From contig NZ_CP013480.3 of the NCBI RefSeq assembly GCF_001465545.3, positions 4,588,001 through 4,652,000 of the forward strand: a stretch of 64,000 bases of DNA, written 5' to 3'. Below the pieces are notes generated by a model. The model worked only from the letters and a program-made list of their open reading frames with translations, had not been told where the DNA came from and searched no databases. This document shows, piece after piece, positions 36,516 through 44,957 of this stretch; the stretch's first letter is position 1; every line of letters starts with the position of its first letter. This DNA is from Pandoraea norimbergensis (GTDB lineage Bacteria > Pseudomonadota > Gammaproteobacteria > Burkholderiales > Burkholderiaceae). Both the position numbers and the translations under genes were made by a program.

Positions 36516-37517
36516 ATGAAAAACAATCCCTGGTGGGTGCGCACGGCCGTGGCCGGCGTGGTCTGTGGTGCATCGGCTTTCGCTCATGTCGCTCAGGCGC
36601 AGGAGGCCACCGTCTATGCGGGGGCCATGAACGCCCGTAACGACGACAACGCGCACACTTACTCGTGGGGCATGGACTACCGGCAGGGGCTCGGTGAACA
36701 CTTCGCCGCGAGCTTCACGTGGATGAACGAGGGTCACGTTCCCGACCATCACCGGGATGGCTTTGCGTTGCAAGTGTGGGCGCGACAGGCCTTCTTCGAC
36801 CGCCGCTTCGACGTTGCCGTAGGCGTTGGCCCGTATCGCTATTACGACACCGTGGCCGGCAGTCGCGGCAAGCGCTATGAGGACGACCACGGCTGGGGCG
36901 CCATGTTCTCGGCCACCGCCACCTACTATTTCGCGAGCCGTTGGTACGTGCAGGCACGCGCCAACTACGTGCAATCGCCGTCGAGCATCAACACCGTTCA
37001 GTACCTGCTTGGCGTGGGCTATCAGTTGGACAAGCCGTCGACGCCGGGCCCTGTCATCGGCAACATGGATCCGCCGGTGCCGACCGGCGACGTGCTGTCG
37101 GTGATGGCGGGGCTGTCGATCGTGAACAGCCTCGACTCGCAGAACGCGGCGGCGGAAGGCATCGAATACCGGCACGGGTTCGGCCGGTGGTTCGACGGCA
37201 CGGTCTCGCTGATCAACGAAGGGCATAGCGACATCGGCAACCGTCAGGGAATTGCGGCGCAGGCATGGGTCAAGAACGACTTCTTCAGCGATCGCTTTAG
37301 TCTCGGCCTCGGCTTCGGCCCCTATGTCACGTGGAACAAATACAAGCAAAACCGGGCGGCGGGTGGTGCACAAAACATCGTGGCCGGTCTGCTGACGATG
37401 AGCATGGCGTACCGGTTCGCCGATCATTGGGTCGGACGCCTCTCATGGAACCGCGTCGTGACCGGTTACGACCGCGACAGCGACATCTTCCTCGCAGGCG
37501 TCGGCTACAAGTTCTGA
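36516..37517 (+). CDS. Outer-membrane beta-barrel protein with internal duplication
   Basis: 333 residues with a signal peptide (cleavage near AQAQE) and a terminal GVGYKF, as expected for a barrel inserted by Bam. Two homologous halves are visible: residues about 30-110 (WGMDYRQGLGEHFAASFTW, MNEGH, GVGPYRYYDT) and about 195-280 (GIEYRHGFGRWFDGTVSLI, NEGHSD, GFGPYVTWNK). The repeated NEGH and GxGPY signatures suggest two similar eight-strand parts or a duplicated enzyme-like barrel. I do not recognise a named family. It appears monocistronic. Confidence 0.75.
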   Translation: MKNNPWWVRTAVAGVVCGASAFAHVAQAQEATVYAGAMNARNDDNAHTYSWGMDYRQGLGEHFAASFTWMNEGHVPDHHRDGFALQVWARQAFFDRRFDVAVGVGPYRYYDTVAGSRGKRYEDDHGWGAMFSATATYYFASRWYVQARANYVQSPSSINTVQYLLGVGYQLDKPSTPGPVIGNMDPPVPTGDVLSVMAGLSIVNSLDSQNAAAEGIEYRHGFGRWFDGTVSLINEGHSDIGNRQGIAAQAWVKNDFFSDRFSLGLGFGPYVTWNKYKQNRAAGGAQNIVAGLLTMSMAYRFADHWVGRLSWNRVVTGYDRDSDIFLAGVGYKF

Positions 37518-37529
37518 TCGCCCTGCTGC

Positions 37530-37554
37530 GCGCCGTCATTTCTCCCGACGGCGC
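37530..37554 (+). repeat. 8-bp-arm hairpin just after the barrel gene
   Basis: GCGCCGTC (37530-37537) and GACGGCGC (37547-37554) pair around a 9-nt loop, 12 bp after the stop. It lacks a T-run, so it is a weak terminator candidate. Confidence 0.45.
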
Positions 37555-37632
37555 TGCGACATCCTGTCGCACTCCTGTTAATTAACATCTTCATTAGAGT
37601 CGGTATTCGACTGGCTCCACAACGTCCGTCGC

Positions 37633-37663
37633 CTTGAAACCCTTGCTGCATGCGGGTTTCGAG
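37633..37663 (+). repeat. 10-bp RNA-like hairpin upstream of DUF4148 gene
   Basis: CTTGAAACCC (37633-37642) pairs with GGGTTTCGAG (37654-37663) completely, allowing one G-U pair, around an 11-nt loop. It is 140 bp upstream of the start codon, so it may be part of a leader or a small RNA. Confidence 0.4.
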
Positions 37664-37803
37664 TTGGCACGTTATCTGCAATGCATTGTTGCGCCGCATG
37701 CGGTTACTCCTGCGACGTGGTCGTCCTACCTTAGAGGCGTAGGCGGTGCCGGACATCTAAGTGAACCGGCCGACCACCAGACAATAAAGACAGGAGAAAC
37801 ATC

Positions 37804-38112
37804 ATGACCCGCACACTTTCGCATCTGTTGATTGCCGCGACCTTGACTGTGGCAGCCGCACCGGCCGCATTTGCAGGCACTGGCGGTAACGGCTATCCGA
37901 ACGAAAACCTGTTCTGGCAATCGAGCGTGTATAGCGAAAAGCTGGCCGTGCCGAGCGCACAGGTTCGTCAGGAACTGATCGAAGCCCAAGCGCAAGGCAA
38001 GCTCACGCAGACTGACAGTCAGTATCCGCAACTGAAGACTTACGGTCATTCGGTTGGGGCCCGTGTCCAAGGTTCGACTGCACTGATCAATTCGACTTAC
38101 GCTGGTAGTTAA
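37804..38112 (+). CDS. DUF4148 small secreted protein
   Basis: 102 residues. Signal peptide (LLIAATLTVAAAPAAFAGT) followed by the short DUF4148 domain with VPSAQVRQELIEAQAQGKL and QYPQLK. This family is common in Burkholderiales periplasm and its function is unknown. A ribosome site AGGAGAAAC precedes the ATG. The terminator at 38259 ends the unit. Confidence 0.88.
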   Translation: MTRTLSHLLIAATLTVAAAPAAFAGTGGNGYPNENLFWQSSVYSEKLAVPSAQVRQELIEAQAQGKLTQTDSQYPQLKTYGHSVGARVQGSTALINSTYAGS

Positions 38113-38258
38113 AGCCAGCCTCTCGCGTCGGCGCTGGTTGACGGCGCGAGGACACGCAAAGTTTGAAGCGTGCTCAAGCGGCAACCGGTGACGACGCTAC
38201 GGCGGCCAGGACGATCGACTTCGGATCCTGTCCCGTAGCCCACCGCTCCCGGTGCCTC

Positions 38259-38292
38259 ACACCCCGCATATTTCTGCGGGGTGTTTCTTTTT
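38259..38292 (+). terminator. Rho-independent terminator after DUF4148
   Basis: ACACCCCGCA (38259-38268) pairs perfectly with TGCGGGGTGT (38275-38284) around a 6-nt loop, followed by TTCTTTTT. Confidence 0.85.
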
Positions 38293-38306
38293 GTGCGCCT
38301 GATAAA

Positions 38307-39008
38307 TCAGGTAGCGAAGTCGGCGAGATGGCGTTCGCCCAACGGCGTGACGCGCAGCGCTCGAGGTTCGCGTGTCGGCTCAAGCCATTTGGCGTGAAGG
38401 CACGTGGTGAGGAGTGCCGCGCCGAGGGCGCCGCCGAGGTGAGGTTTGCGTTCGCTCCAGTCGGGGCAGGTGCAAGCGAAGCGACGGCGGCGGGCGCGGG
38501 CGGTGGTGAGGTCGACGCCGAGGGCGGTGAGGCCGTTGACGCCCGAGTCGGTTAGCGCGACATCACTGCCGTCGATGCGAAGCCAGCGACGCTCACGCAT
38601 GCGCGCGAACAGGTCAACGGCAACTTCGCCGGCAAGATGGTCGTAACAGGTGCGTGCGTGACGTAGCGGGGGCGGTGTTGCGCGGCTGACGGGGACCGGA
38701 CGCGGGCGGAGTTCGCGTGTTGCCAACGCGGCACTCGCGAGCGCTTCGATGGCCGTGGCGGTTTCCGGTGTGGCAATGCGGAAATAGCGATGGCGTCCGC
38801 GGGCTTCTTGGGCGAGGACGCCGCCGTCGACGAGACGGGCAAGGTGACCGCTGGCGCTTGAGGGGGAAAGGCCAGCAACGAGTGCAAGTTCCCCTGCCGG
38901 ACGGGCGGAACCGTCCATCAACGCCCAGAGCATGGTCATGCGGCCCGCATCGGCGAGCAGGGATGCGAGCGAACTAACGCCGGGGGCGTAATCGCGGGTG
39001 AGGTCCAT
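38307..39008 (-). CDS. ArsR-family winged-helix regulator
   Basis: 233 residues. N-terminal ArsR-type HTH (GELALVAGLSPSSASGHLARLVDGGVL, then a wing RGRHRYFRI). The C-terminal half (GEVAVDLFARMRERRWLRI... CTCPDWSERKPHLGGALGAALL) contains a CxCxxW-like segment and a YDHLAGE segment. This is the larger two-domain ArsR class seen next to transporter or oxygenase genes. It is divergent from the P450 gene, with 137 bp between the starts, and may regulate it. Start at 39008 gives the HTH at the usual distance; an upstream start at 39065 is possible. Confidence 0.85.
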   Translation of the reverse strand: MDLTRDYAPGVSSLASLLADAGRMTMLWALMDGSARPAGELALVAGLSPSSASGHLARLVDGGVLAQEARGRHRYFRIATPETATAIEALASAALATRELRPRPVPVSRATPPPLRHARTCYDHLAGEVAVDLFARMRERRWLRIDGSDVALTDSGVNGLTALGVDLTTARARRRRFACTCPDWSERKPHLGGALGAALLTTCLHAKWLEPTREPRALRVTPLGERHLADFAT

Positions 39009-39145
39009 GGCGGGCTCCGTAGGAGAATATGCACCGCAGTATATGTCCGGTGCCGCGCTCGACACTTCAGTGTGTGATGAAACGTGCCACGCCAGACCGG
39101 ACAGAAAATGGCATCACTCTCTCGCCGCCTATCGAAGGATGCACC

Positions 39146-40324
39146 ATGCACATTGACGATTCGCCCCCGACGAATGCCCTGACTGCCGTCACCCACCCCG
39201 ATCCTTATCCGTACTACCGCGCACTTGCGGCACAGCGGCCGTTCGACTTCGACGCGGCGCTCGGCATGTGGGTCGCCGCCGGGCCGGAGGCGCTCGTTGA
39301 GGTGCTGCGTCATCCGGCATGTGGCGTGCGGCCGGCGGGGGCGCTCGTGCCCGCCGCGCTCGCCTCTGGTGCGGCGGGTGAATGGTTTGGGCGGCTCGTT
39401 CGCATGAATGACGGTGCGGAACACATCACGCTCAAGCCGTGGCTCGCGACACAGCTTGCCTCACTGTCGGCCGACGCCCCAACGCTCGACCGACTCGGCT
39501 ACGCCAGCGCCGCCGCGTACTCGGAAAAACTCGATGACTACGTCTTCCGCCAACCCATCTATGCACTCGCCGCTTGGCTGGGGGTTACGGAATCGCAATG
39601 GCCTGACGTCTATGCGAACGCTCACGCCCTTGTCGCCGCAATGGCGGAATCGGCACGTCCTACACCACGGGCCGAGGTCATCGCTGACGGCCACCGCGCC
39701 GCGACGACGTTGAATGATTTCGCCCGCCAATGGCTCAGCACCGACAACGCACCCGATACTTGGCTTCAGCGCACCGCGAATCTCGCCGCCCTTGAACCTG
39801 CCATTGACTCGCGCGCGCTGACGGCCAATGTCGTTGGACTATTCACGCAAACCCACGATGCCTGCGCAGGACTCGTCGCCAACGCGCTTCGCCGTCTGGC
39901 GCGCGCCGAACCGTCGACAACGGCAACCGAAGCGGGAACGCCAGCAGCGAACCGCCCTGCCACGCCACCCCATCTCGCCACGGCCATTGCCGCCGTTCGT
40001 GACGTCATCCGCTTCGACCCGCCCGTCCAGAACACGCGCCGCCTTCTGCACACCCCGGCGGTCATCTGCGAACGGCAACTGACGCGGGGCGATGTCGTGC
40101 TGGTTGTACTCGCCGCCGCCCCAACACCGATCAGCCCCGACGACACGGCATGGACGTTCGGGCACGGCGGGCACGCGTGCCCCGGCCGGTCCCCCGCCAG
40201 TACGCTAGCCGCCGTCGGCGTGCAAACGGTACTCGCTAGCGAACTTGATCTCGCGTCGAAGGCTTCGGGCACGTCATATCACCCGCTCGGCAACGCCCGT
40301 ATTGCACGCTTCTCGAAGGACTGA
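39146..40324 (+). CDS. Cytochrome P450 (divergent K-helix motif)
   Basis: 392 residues, typical bacterial P450 size. The heme-binding motif FGHGGHACPG is intact (Cys345). The I-helix lacks the usual acidic-Thr pair (GLFTQTHDACAGL), and the near-invariant ExxR of the K-helix reads DVIR (Asp286, Arg289). Redox partners are not in the window. ATG at 39146 has AAGGA 6 bp upstream. It is divergent from the ArsR regulator and upstream of an MFS efflux gene. Substrate unknown. The missing motifs suggest a rare chemistry, a peroxygenase-like role, or a non-oxygenase role. Confidence 0.85.
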   Translation: MHIDDSPPTNALTAVTHPDPYPYYRALAAQRPFDFDAALGMWVAAGPEALVEVLRHPACGVRPAGALVPAALASGAAGEWFGRLVRMNDGAEHITLKPWLATQLASLSADAPTLDRLGYASAAAYSEKLDDYVFRQPIYALAAWLGVTESQWPDVYANAHALVAAMAESARPTPRAEVIADGHRAATTLNDFARQWLSTDNAPDTWLQRTANLAALEPAIDSRALTANVVGLFTQTHDACAGLVANALRRLARAEPSTTATEAGTPAANRPATPPHLATAIAAVRDVIRFDPPVQNTRRLLHTPAVICERQLTRGDVVLVVLAAAPTPISPDDTAWTFGHGGHACPGRSPASTLAAVGVQTVLASELDLASKASGTSYHPLGNARIARFSKD

Positions 40325-40332
40325 ATCTTATT

Positions 40333-40370
40333 GTTTTATCTGGTGGAATATTAATTTCATCAGATAAAAC
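40333..40370. promoter_or_regulatory. 38-bp dyad with perfect 10-bp arms upstream of MFS gene
   Basis: GTTTTATCTG (40333-40342) and CAGATAAAAC (40361-40370) are perfect inverted arms. The 18-bp centre is partly symmetric, so about 30 of 38 positions fit the dyad. It starts 9 bp after the P450 stop, has no following T-run, and lies 136 bp before the MFS start. A regulator-binding site is more likely than a terminator. Confidence 0.55.
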
Positions 40371-40506
40371 ACTATCCATAAAACCCAATCCCTTTGTTTA
40401 TAAGGCTCCCAGCCCAGCCGACGCCGATTTCCACGATTTCGGGCAGGATTACGCTTTCGCCGGTCGTGTCGCGCAGACTCACCGGCAGTCTCGCCTCGCT
40501 GCTCTC

Positions 40507-41895
40507 ATGTCAGAACACTATGCCGACGGCATGCCCATGCCCGCCCGGGTCTGGGCCATCGCGACCGTCATGCTCGCCATCTCGCTCTCAGTGCTCGACA
40601 GCGCCATCGCCAACGTTGCCCTGCCGACCATCGCGCGCGATCTCAATGCCAGCCCCGCCACTTCCATCTGGATCGTCAACGCGTACCAACTCGCGATCAC
40701 GATCTCGCTGCTTCCACTCGCCGCGCTCGGTGAAATCGTCGGCTACCGGCGCGTCTATACGGTCGGTCTGGCGCTCTTCACGCTCGCGTCGCTGGCCTGT
40801 GCACTTTCCGACTCGCTCGTCACGCTGACACTCGCCCGCGTCGCCCAAGGCTTCGGTGCGGCCGGCATCATGAGTGTGAACAGCGCGCTCGTGAAAATGA
40901 TCTATCCGCGCGCGTGGTTCGGGCGCGGCGTCGCGCTGAACTCACTGATCGTCGCGGTCTCGTCGGCCGCCGGGCCGACGCTCGCCGCCGGCATTCTTTC
41001 CATCGCCCACTGGCCGTGGCTCTTTGCCGTCAACGTGCCGCTCGGCATCATTGCGCTGGGCATCGCCATGCGCTCGCTGCCCGACAGCGTCCGCGCCTCG
41101 CATGCCTTCGACTGGACCGGTGCGCTGCTCAGCGCCCTCACCTTCGGGCTGCTGATCTCCGGCATCGACTCGTTCGGCCACGGTCAGGAACGCTGGCTCG
41201 TCGCCGTCGAACTGGTGGCCGCCGTTATCATCGGCACGATCTTCGTGCGGCGTCAGCGCACGCAACCCGTGCCGTTGCTGCCCGTCGACTTGTTGCGCAT
41301 TCCGATCTTCGGCCTGTCGATCTGCACGTCGATGGCATCGTTCTGCGCCCAGATGCTCGCGTTCGTTGCGCTGCCCTTCTATCTTCAGGATTCGCTCGGC
41401 TTCGACCACGTGCAGACCGGCCTGCTGATGACCGCATGGCCGCTGACCATCGTTGTGGTTGCGCCCGTCGCCGGACGCTTGCTCGAACACTACAAACCCG
41501 GCCTGCTCGGTGCGATCGGCATGACGGCCTTCGCGCTCGGCCTGCTCGCGCTCGCCATGCTGCCCGCGCAGCCGCACTCATGGGACATCGTCTGGCGCAT
41601 GGCGTTGTGCGGTTTCGGCTTCGGTCTGTTCCAGTCGCCCAACAACTACGCGATGCTCACCGCCGCCCCCGCGCATCGCAGCGGCGGGGCCAGCGGCATG
41701 CTCGGCACGGCGCGACTGACAGGGCAGACGACTGGCGCAGCGCTTGTCGCGCTTATCTTCAGCGTTGCACCGCAAGGCTATGGCACGCGCGCGGCGCTGT
41801 ACGTCGCGGCAGTCTTCGCAGCCGTGGCCGCCGTGGTGAGCAGCCTGCGCACGCTGCCCGCCGCGCAGCCACCTGCCAAAACATCGCACGGTTGA
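40507..41895 (+). CDS. MFS transporter, DHA2 (EmrB/QacA)-like drug exporter
   Basis: 462 residues with about 14 hydrophobic segments. The N-terminal motif LDSAIANVALPTIARDL and the motif A-like GEIVGYRR loop are typical of DHA2 exporters. It lies 182 bp after the P450 gene, so product or precursor export is possible. Substrate unknown. Confidence 0.9.
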   Translation: MSEHYADGMPMPARVWAIATVMLAISLSVLDSAIANVALPTIARDLNASPATSIWIVNAYQLAITISLLPLAALGEIVGYRRVYTVGLALFTLASLACALSDSLVTLTLARVAQGFGAAGIMSVNSALVKMIYPRAWFGRGVALNSLIVAVSSAAGPTLAAGILSIAHWPWLFAVNVPLGIIALGIAMRSLPDSVRASHAFDWTGALLSALTFGLLISGIDSFGHGQERWLVAVELVAAVIIGTIFVRRQRTQPVPLLPVDLLRIPIFGLSICTSMASFCAQMLAFVALPFYLQDSLGFDHVQTGLLMTAWPLTIVVVAPVAGRLLEHYKPGLLGAIGMTAFALGLLALAMLPAQPHSWDIVWRMALCGFGFGLFQSPNNYAMLTAAPAHRSGGASGMLGTARLTGQTTGAALVALIFSVAPQGYGTRAALYVAAVFAAVAAVVSSLRTLPAAQPPAKTSHG

Positions 41896-41946
41896 AAGCC
41901 CTAACTGGTCGCGAGCGGGTCCTGAAGGTATTCTGAGACACTAAAT

Positions 41947-41974
41947 TTGGCCGGCCGCCCGGCCGTGCTACACT
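41947..41974 (+). promoter_or_regulatory. Putative sigma70 promoter of the Hsp70-like gene
   Basis: TTGGCC (41947-41952) and TACACT (41969-41974) are separated by 16 bp; the spacer is a GC-rich inverted stretch. The start codon is about 25 bp after the -10. Confidence 0.4.
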
Positions 41975-41998
41975 GCCGACCTTTTACGGCTCGCCTGC

Positions 41999-43267
41999 AT
42001 GAGCCGCAATGCCATGAGTTTCTGCGCCATCGATTTCGGCACTTCGAATTCAGCCGTCGCTGTACGCGACGGTGCCGCCATGCGTCTTGTCGAGCTGGAA
42101 GCCGGCTACGGCACGCTGCCGACGGCCGTCTTCTTCAACGCCGACGAAGGTGGACGCGCGACATTTGGCCGCCAGGCCGTCGCCGACTATATCGACGGCT
42201 ATGACGGGCGCCTGATGCGCTCGCTCAAAAGTCTGCTCGGCTCCTCCCTCATCGAAAGCACCACCGATCTCGGCAACGGGTCGGCGATGCGCTATATCGA
42301 CATCATCGCGACGTTCCTGCGACACCTGCGCACGCACGCCATCAAATCCGATGGCGACGACCTGCGCCAAGTGGTCATGGGCCGCCCGGTGTTCTTCGTC
42401 GATGACGATCCCCGCGCCGATGCCGCCGCGCAACGCTCGCTCGAACAAAGCGCACGCGACGTCGGCTTCAAGGACGTGCATTTCCAGTTCGAACCGATTG
42501 CTGCCGCCTTCGATTACGAGTCGCGCCTCACCGAAGAGCAGCAAGTGCTCGTCGTGGACATCGGCGGCGGTACGTCGGACTTCTCGCTGGTGCGCGTGGG
42601 CCCGGATCGTGCCCAACGCCTCGAACGCAAGGACGACGTGCTCGCGCACCACGGCGTGCATATCGCCGGGACGGACTTCGATCGCCGCATCGAACTCGCC
42701 ACGATCCTGCGTGAAATCGGCTACAAGGCACTCGGCCCGGACGGCAAGGAAGTGCCCAACCGCATCTACTTCGATCTGGCCACGTGGCACCTGATCAACA
42801 CCGTCTACACGCCGAAGCGCGTCGGTGAACTGGCCCTCACGGCGCACCTGTACGCCGACCCGGTCCACCATCGCCGCCTGATGCGCACGGTGGAGCAACG
42901 CCTCGGTCACGCGCTGGTCGGGCATGCGGAAGATGCCAAGATTGCCGTGGCTGCCGGTGGCGAGACGCGTATCGACCTCGCCGTCATCGAGCGCGAACTC
43001 GGTGTGGCGTTCTCGGAAGCGGGACTGGTCGACGCGGTGAGCGACGAAATCGCCAGCATCACGGCGGGTGCCGTGCACACGGCATCGCTTGCCGGCCTGC
43101 GTGCAGAAGACGTCGATGCGCTGTACTTCACCGGCGGTTCGACGGGGCTGCGTTGCCTGTCCGGCGCCATGTGTGCGGCCTTCCCCAATGCGACGCCGGT
43201 CTTCGGCGACCGCCTCGCCAGCGTGGCGCTTGGCCTCGGCATTCACGCGAAGCGCGTGTTTTCGTAA
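41999..43267 (+). CDS. YegD-like Hsp70-family protein (chaperone-like ATPase)
   Basis: 422 residues with only an Hsp70/actin-type nucleotide-binding domain. Phosphate 1 motif DFGTSNSAVAV is at the N-terminus, phosphate 2 VVDIGGGTSDFSLV in the middle, and the adenosine motif YFTGGSTGL near the C-terminus. No substrate-binding domain, as in E. coli YegD. Cellular role is uncertain; chaperone-like activity has been proposed for relatives. A second ATG at 42014 would fit the family N-terminus better. It is convergent with GntP, separated by a bidirectional terminator. Confidence 0.88.
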   Translation: MSRNAMSFCAIDFGTSNSAVAVRDGAAMRLVELEAGYGTLPTAVFFNADEGGRATFGRQAVADYIDGYDGRLMRSLKSLLGSSLIESTTDLGNGSAMRYIDIIATFLRHLRTHAIKSDGDDLRQVVMGRPVFFVDDDPRADAAAQRSLEQSARDVGFKDVHFQFEPIAAAFDYESRLTEEQQVLVVDIGGGTSDFSLVRVGPDRAQRLERKDDVLAHHGVHIAGTDFDRRIELATILREIGYKALGPDGKEVPNRIYFDLATWHLINTVYTPKRVGELALTAHLYADPVHHRRLMRTVEQRLGHALVGHAEDAKIAVAAGGETRIDLAVIERELGVAFSEAGLVDAVSDEIASITAGAVHTASLAGLRAEDVDALYFTGGSTGLRCLSGAMCAAFPNATPVFGDRLASVALGLGIHAKRVFS

Positions 43268-43304
43268 GCCACGCCGCAGCGACAGAAACGGCAACATCGC
43301 AAAG

Positions 43305-43340
43305 AAAAAGCGCGCGACCTCACGGTCTGCGCGCTTTTTT
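43305..43340. terminator. Bidirectional intrinsic terminator
   Basis: AAAAGCGCGC (43306-43315) plus GACC pair with GGTC and GCGCGCTTTT (43329-43338), one bulged T, around a TCAC loop. A-run and T-run on the two sides let it work in both directions between the convergent yegD-like and gntP-like genes. Confidence 0.92.
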
Positions 43341-43387
43341 CATGGCTGGCAATTCCAGCGTCTCAGCCCGTCATGCGGGCCGAAGCA

Positions 43388-44764
43388 TCACACCAAAATC
43401 TGCCAGAGCAGTAGTGTCATCACCAGTCCCACGACGGAGACGATGGTCTGCAACACAGACCACACCCACAGTGTCTCCTTGAGCTTCAGGCCGAAGTACT
43501 CCCGCACCATCCAGAAACCCGCGTCGTTGACGTGGCAGAAGAACACCGACCCCGCCCCGATCGCCAGCGCAATCAGCGAGCCTTGCACCGGCGGCAGATG
43601 CATCACCAGCGGCGCCACGATGCCGGCCGTCGTGGTCGTTGCCACCGTCGCCGATCCCGTCGCCTGACGCAACGCCACCGCGATCAGCCATGCCAGCAGA
43701 ATCAGCGGCATGTGTGTGCCGACCGCCACCTTGCCGATCGTCGTCGCAATACCTGCCGTCACCAGCGCCTGCTTCAAACCACCGCCTGCACCAATCGTCA
43801 GTAACAGGCCAGCAATCGGCGGCAGCGCGCGGCGCAGCGTTTCGCCCACGCGGGCACGCGGCAGACCACGTCCCCAGCCGAGTACGACAATCGCCACGAT
43901 CACCGTCAGCGCCAACGCGATGATCGGCTCGCCAAGGAAGTCGAGCGCTTCGAAGACCGGCGTCTCGGGGGTGAGCGCCACCTTCGCTAGCGTGCGGCCC
44001 AGCATCAACACCACCGGCAGCAGAATCACCAGCAGCGCAGCGGCAAACGGCGGCGGTGCGAGGTCGTCGTCGCGCTTGGTGAACAGGTCGCCCAGTTGCT
44101 GCGGCGCTTCCACATGCAGGCGCGGCGCGAGCCACATGCCATACAGCGGCCCAGCCAGAATCACCGCCGGAATCGCAATCAACAGCCCCAGTCCCATCGT
44201 CATGCCGAGATCCGCGTGCAGCGCCGACACGGCGATCAGCGGCCCCGGGTGCGGCGGCACCAGCGCGTGCAGCGTGGTCATGCCGGCCAACGCCGGAATC
44301 GCCACGCGCAGAATCGGCGTGTTCGCACGGCGGGCCATCACGAAGATGATCGGCACCATCATGACGAGGCCCACTTCGAAGAACAGCGGCAACCCGATGA
44401 TCATCGCCACCACTGCCATCATCCACGGCAGCGCGCGGCCTTTGGCAAAGGTGAGCAAGACGGTCACGATGCGGTCGGCCGCCCCCGTGTCCGCCATCAA
44501 CGCGCCGAGCATGGCCCCTAGCGCGATGATCATGCCCGCGTCGCCCAGAATGCCGCCCGCGCCCTTGCTGAAGGCACTCGCGACCGAATCCAGCGGCAAG
44601 CCGGCGCCCAGACCCGCGATAAACGTGCCGATCAAAATCGACAGGAACGGCGAGAGTTTTAGCGCACTGATGAAGAGAATGATGGCGACGAGGCCGACGA
44701 GGCAGGACAGCAATAGACGCGTGTCGTGCGCTGCCCAGGGCACGACGTGGTTGACTAGCTCCAC
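43388..44764 (-). CDS. GntP-family gluconate/hydroxy-acid permease
   Basis: 458 residues with about 12-14 hydrophobic segments. The sequence ALVPPHPGPLIAVSAL and the C-terminal ATTTTAGIVAPLV block are characteristic of GntP/GntT proton symporters for gluconate and related acids. It lies 3 kb before the ED-pathway genes, but no gluconate kinase is seen. The 193-bp upstream gap has a small hairpin. Exact substrate not proven. Confidence 0.9.
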   Translation of the reverse strand: MELVNHVVPWAAHDTRLLLSCLVGLVAIILFISALKLSPFLSILIGTFIAGLGAGLPLDSVASAFSKGAGGILGDAGMIIALGAMLGALMADTGAADRIVTVLLTFAKGRALPWMMAVVAMIIGLPLFFEVGLVMMVPIIFVMARRANTPILRVAIPALAGMTTLHALVPPHPGPLIAVSALHADLGMTMGLGLLIAIPAVILAGPLYGMWLAPRLHVEAPQQLGDLFTKRDDDLAPPPFAAALLVILLPVVLMLGRTLAKVALTPETPVFEALDFLGEPIIALALTVIVAIVVLGWGRGLPRARVGETLRRALPPIAGLLLTIGAGGGLKQALVTAGIATTIGKVAVGTHMPLILLAWLIAVALRQATGSATVATTTTAGIVAPLVMHLPPVQGSLIALAIGAGSVFFCHVNDAGFWMVREYFGLKLKETLWVWSVLQTIVSVVGLVMTLLLWQILV

Positions 44765-44885
44765 GATGATCCTTGATGACGAGAAACAAAAACACCGGTA
44801 GAACGCACGCGGGGAAGCGGCGTCGTACCGGTGTGCGAAGGCATTGTGCTACTAGCGGCGGCCGCATGCACGCATGGGGCGCAAC

Positions 44886-44902
44886 GCCCCGTGATACGGG
44901 GC
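44886..44902. repeat. 7-bp-arm hairpin between amn and the GntP gene
   Basis: GCCCCGT (44886-44892) and ACGGGGC (44896-44902) around GAT. It could end the amn transcript (minus strand), but no T-run follows. Confidence 0.4.
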
Positions 44903-44957
44903 AGGCGGGGCGCGGCAGCAAGTTTCAGGTGTCGAAACATCGCCGCCGCCGGGTGCT

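Noticed and set aside
36510-37427. 305-codon minus-strand frame opposite the outer-membrane barrel gene
   Set aside because: Antisense shadow; the plus strand has signal peptide and barrel features.
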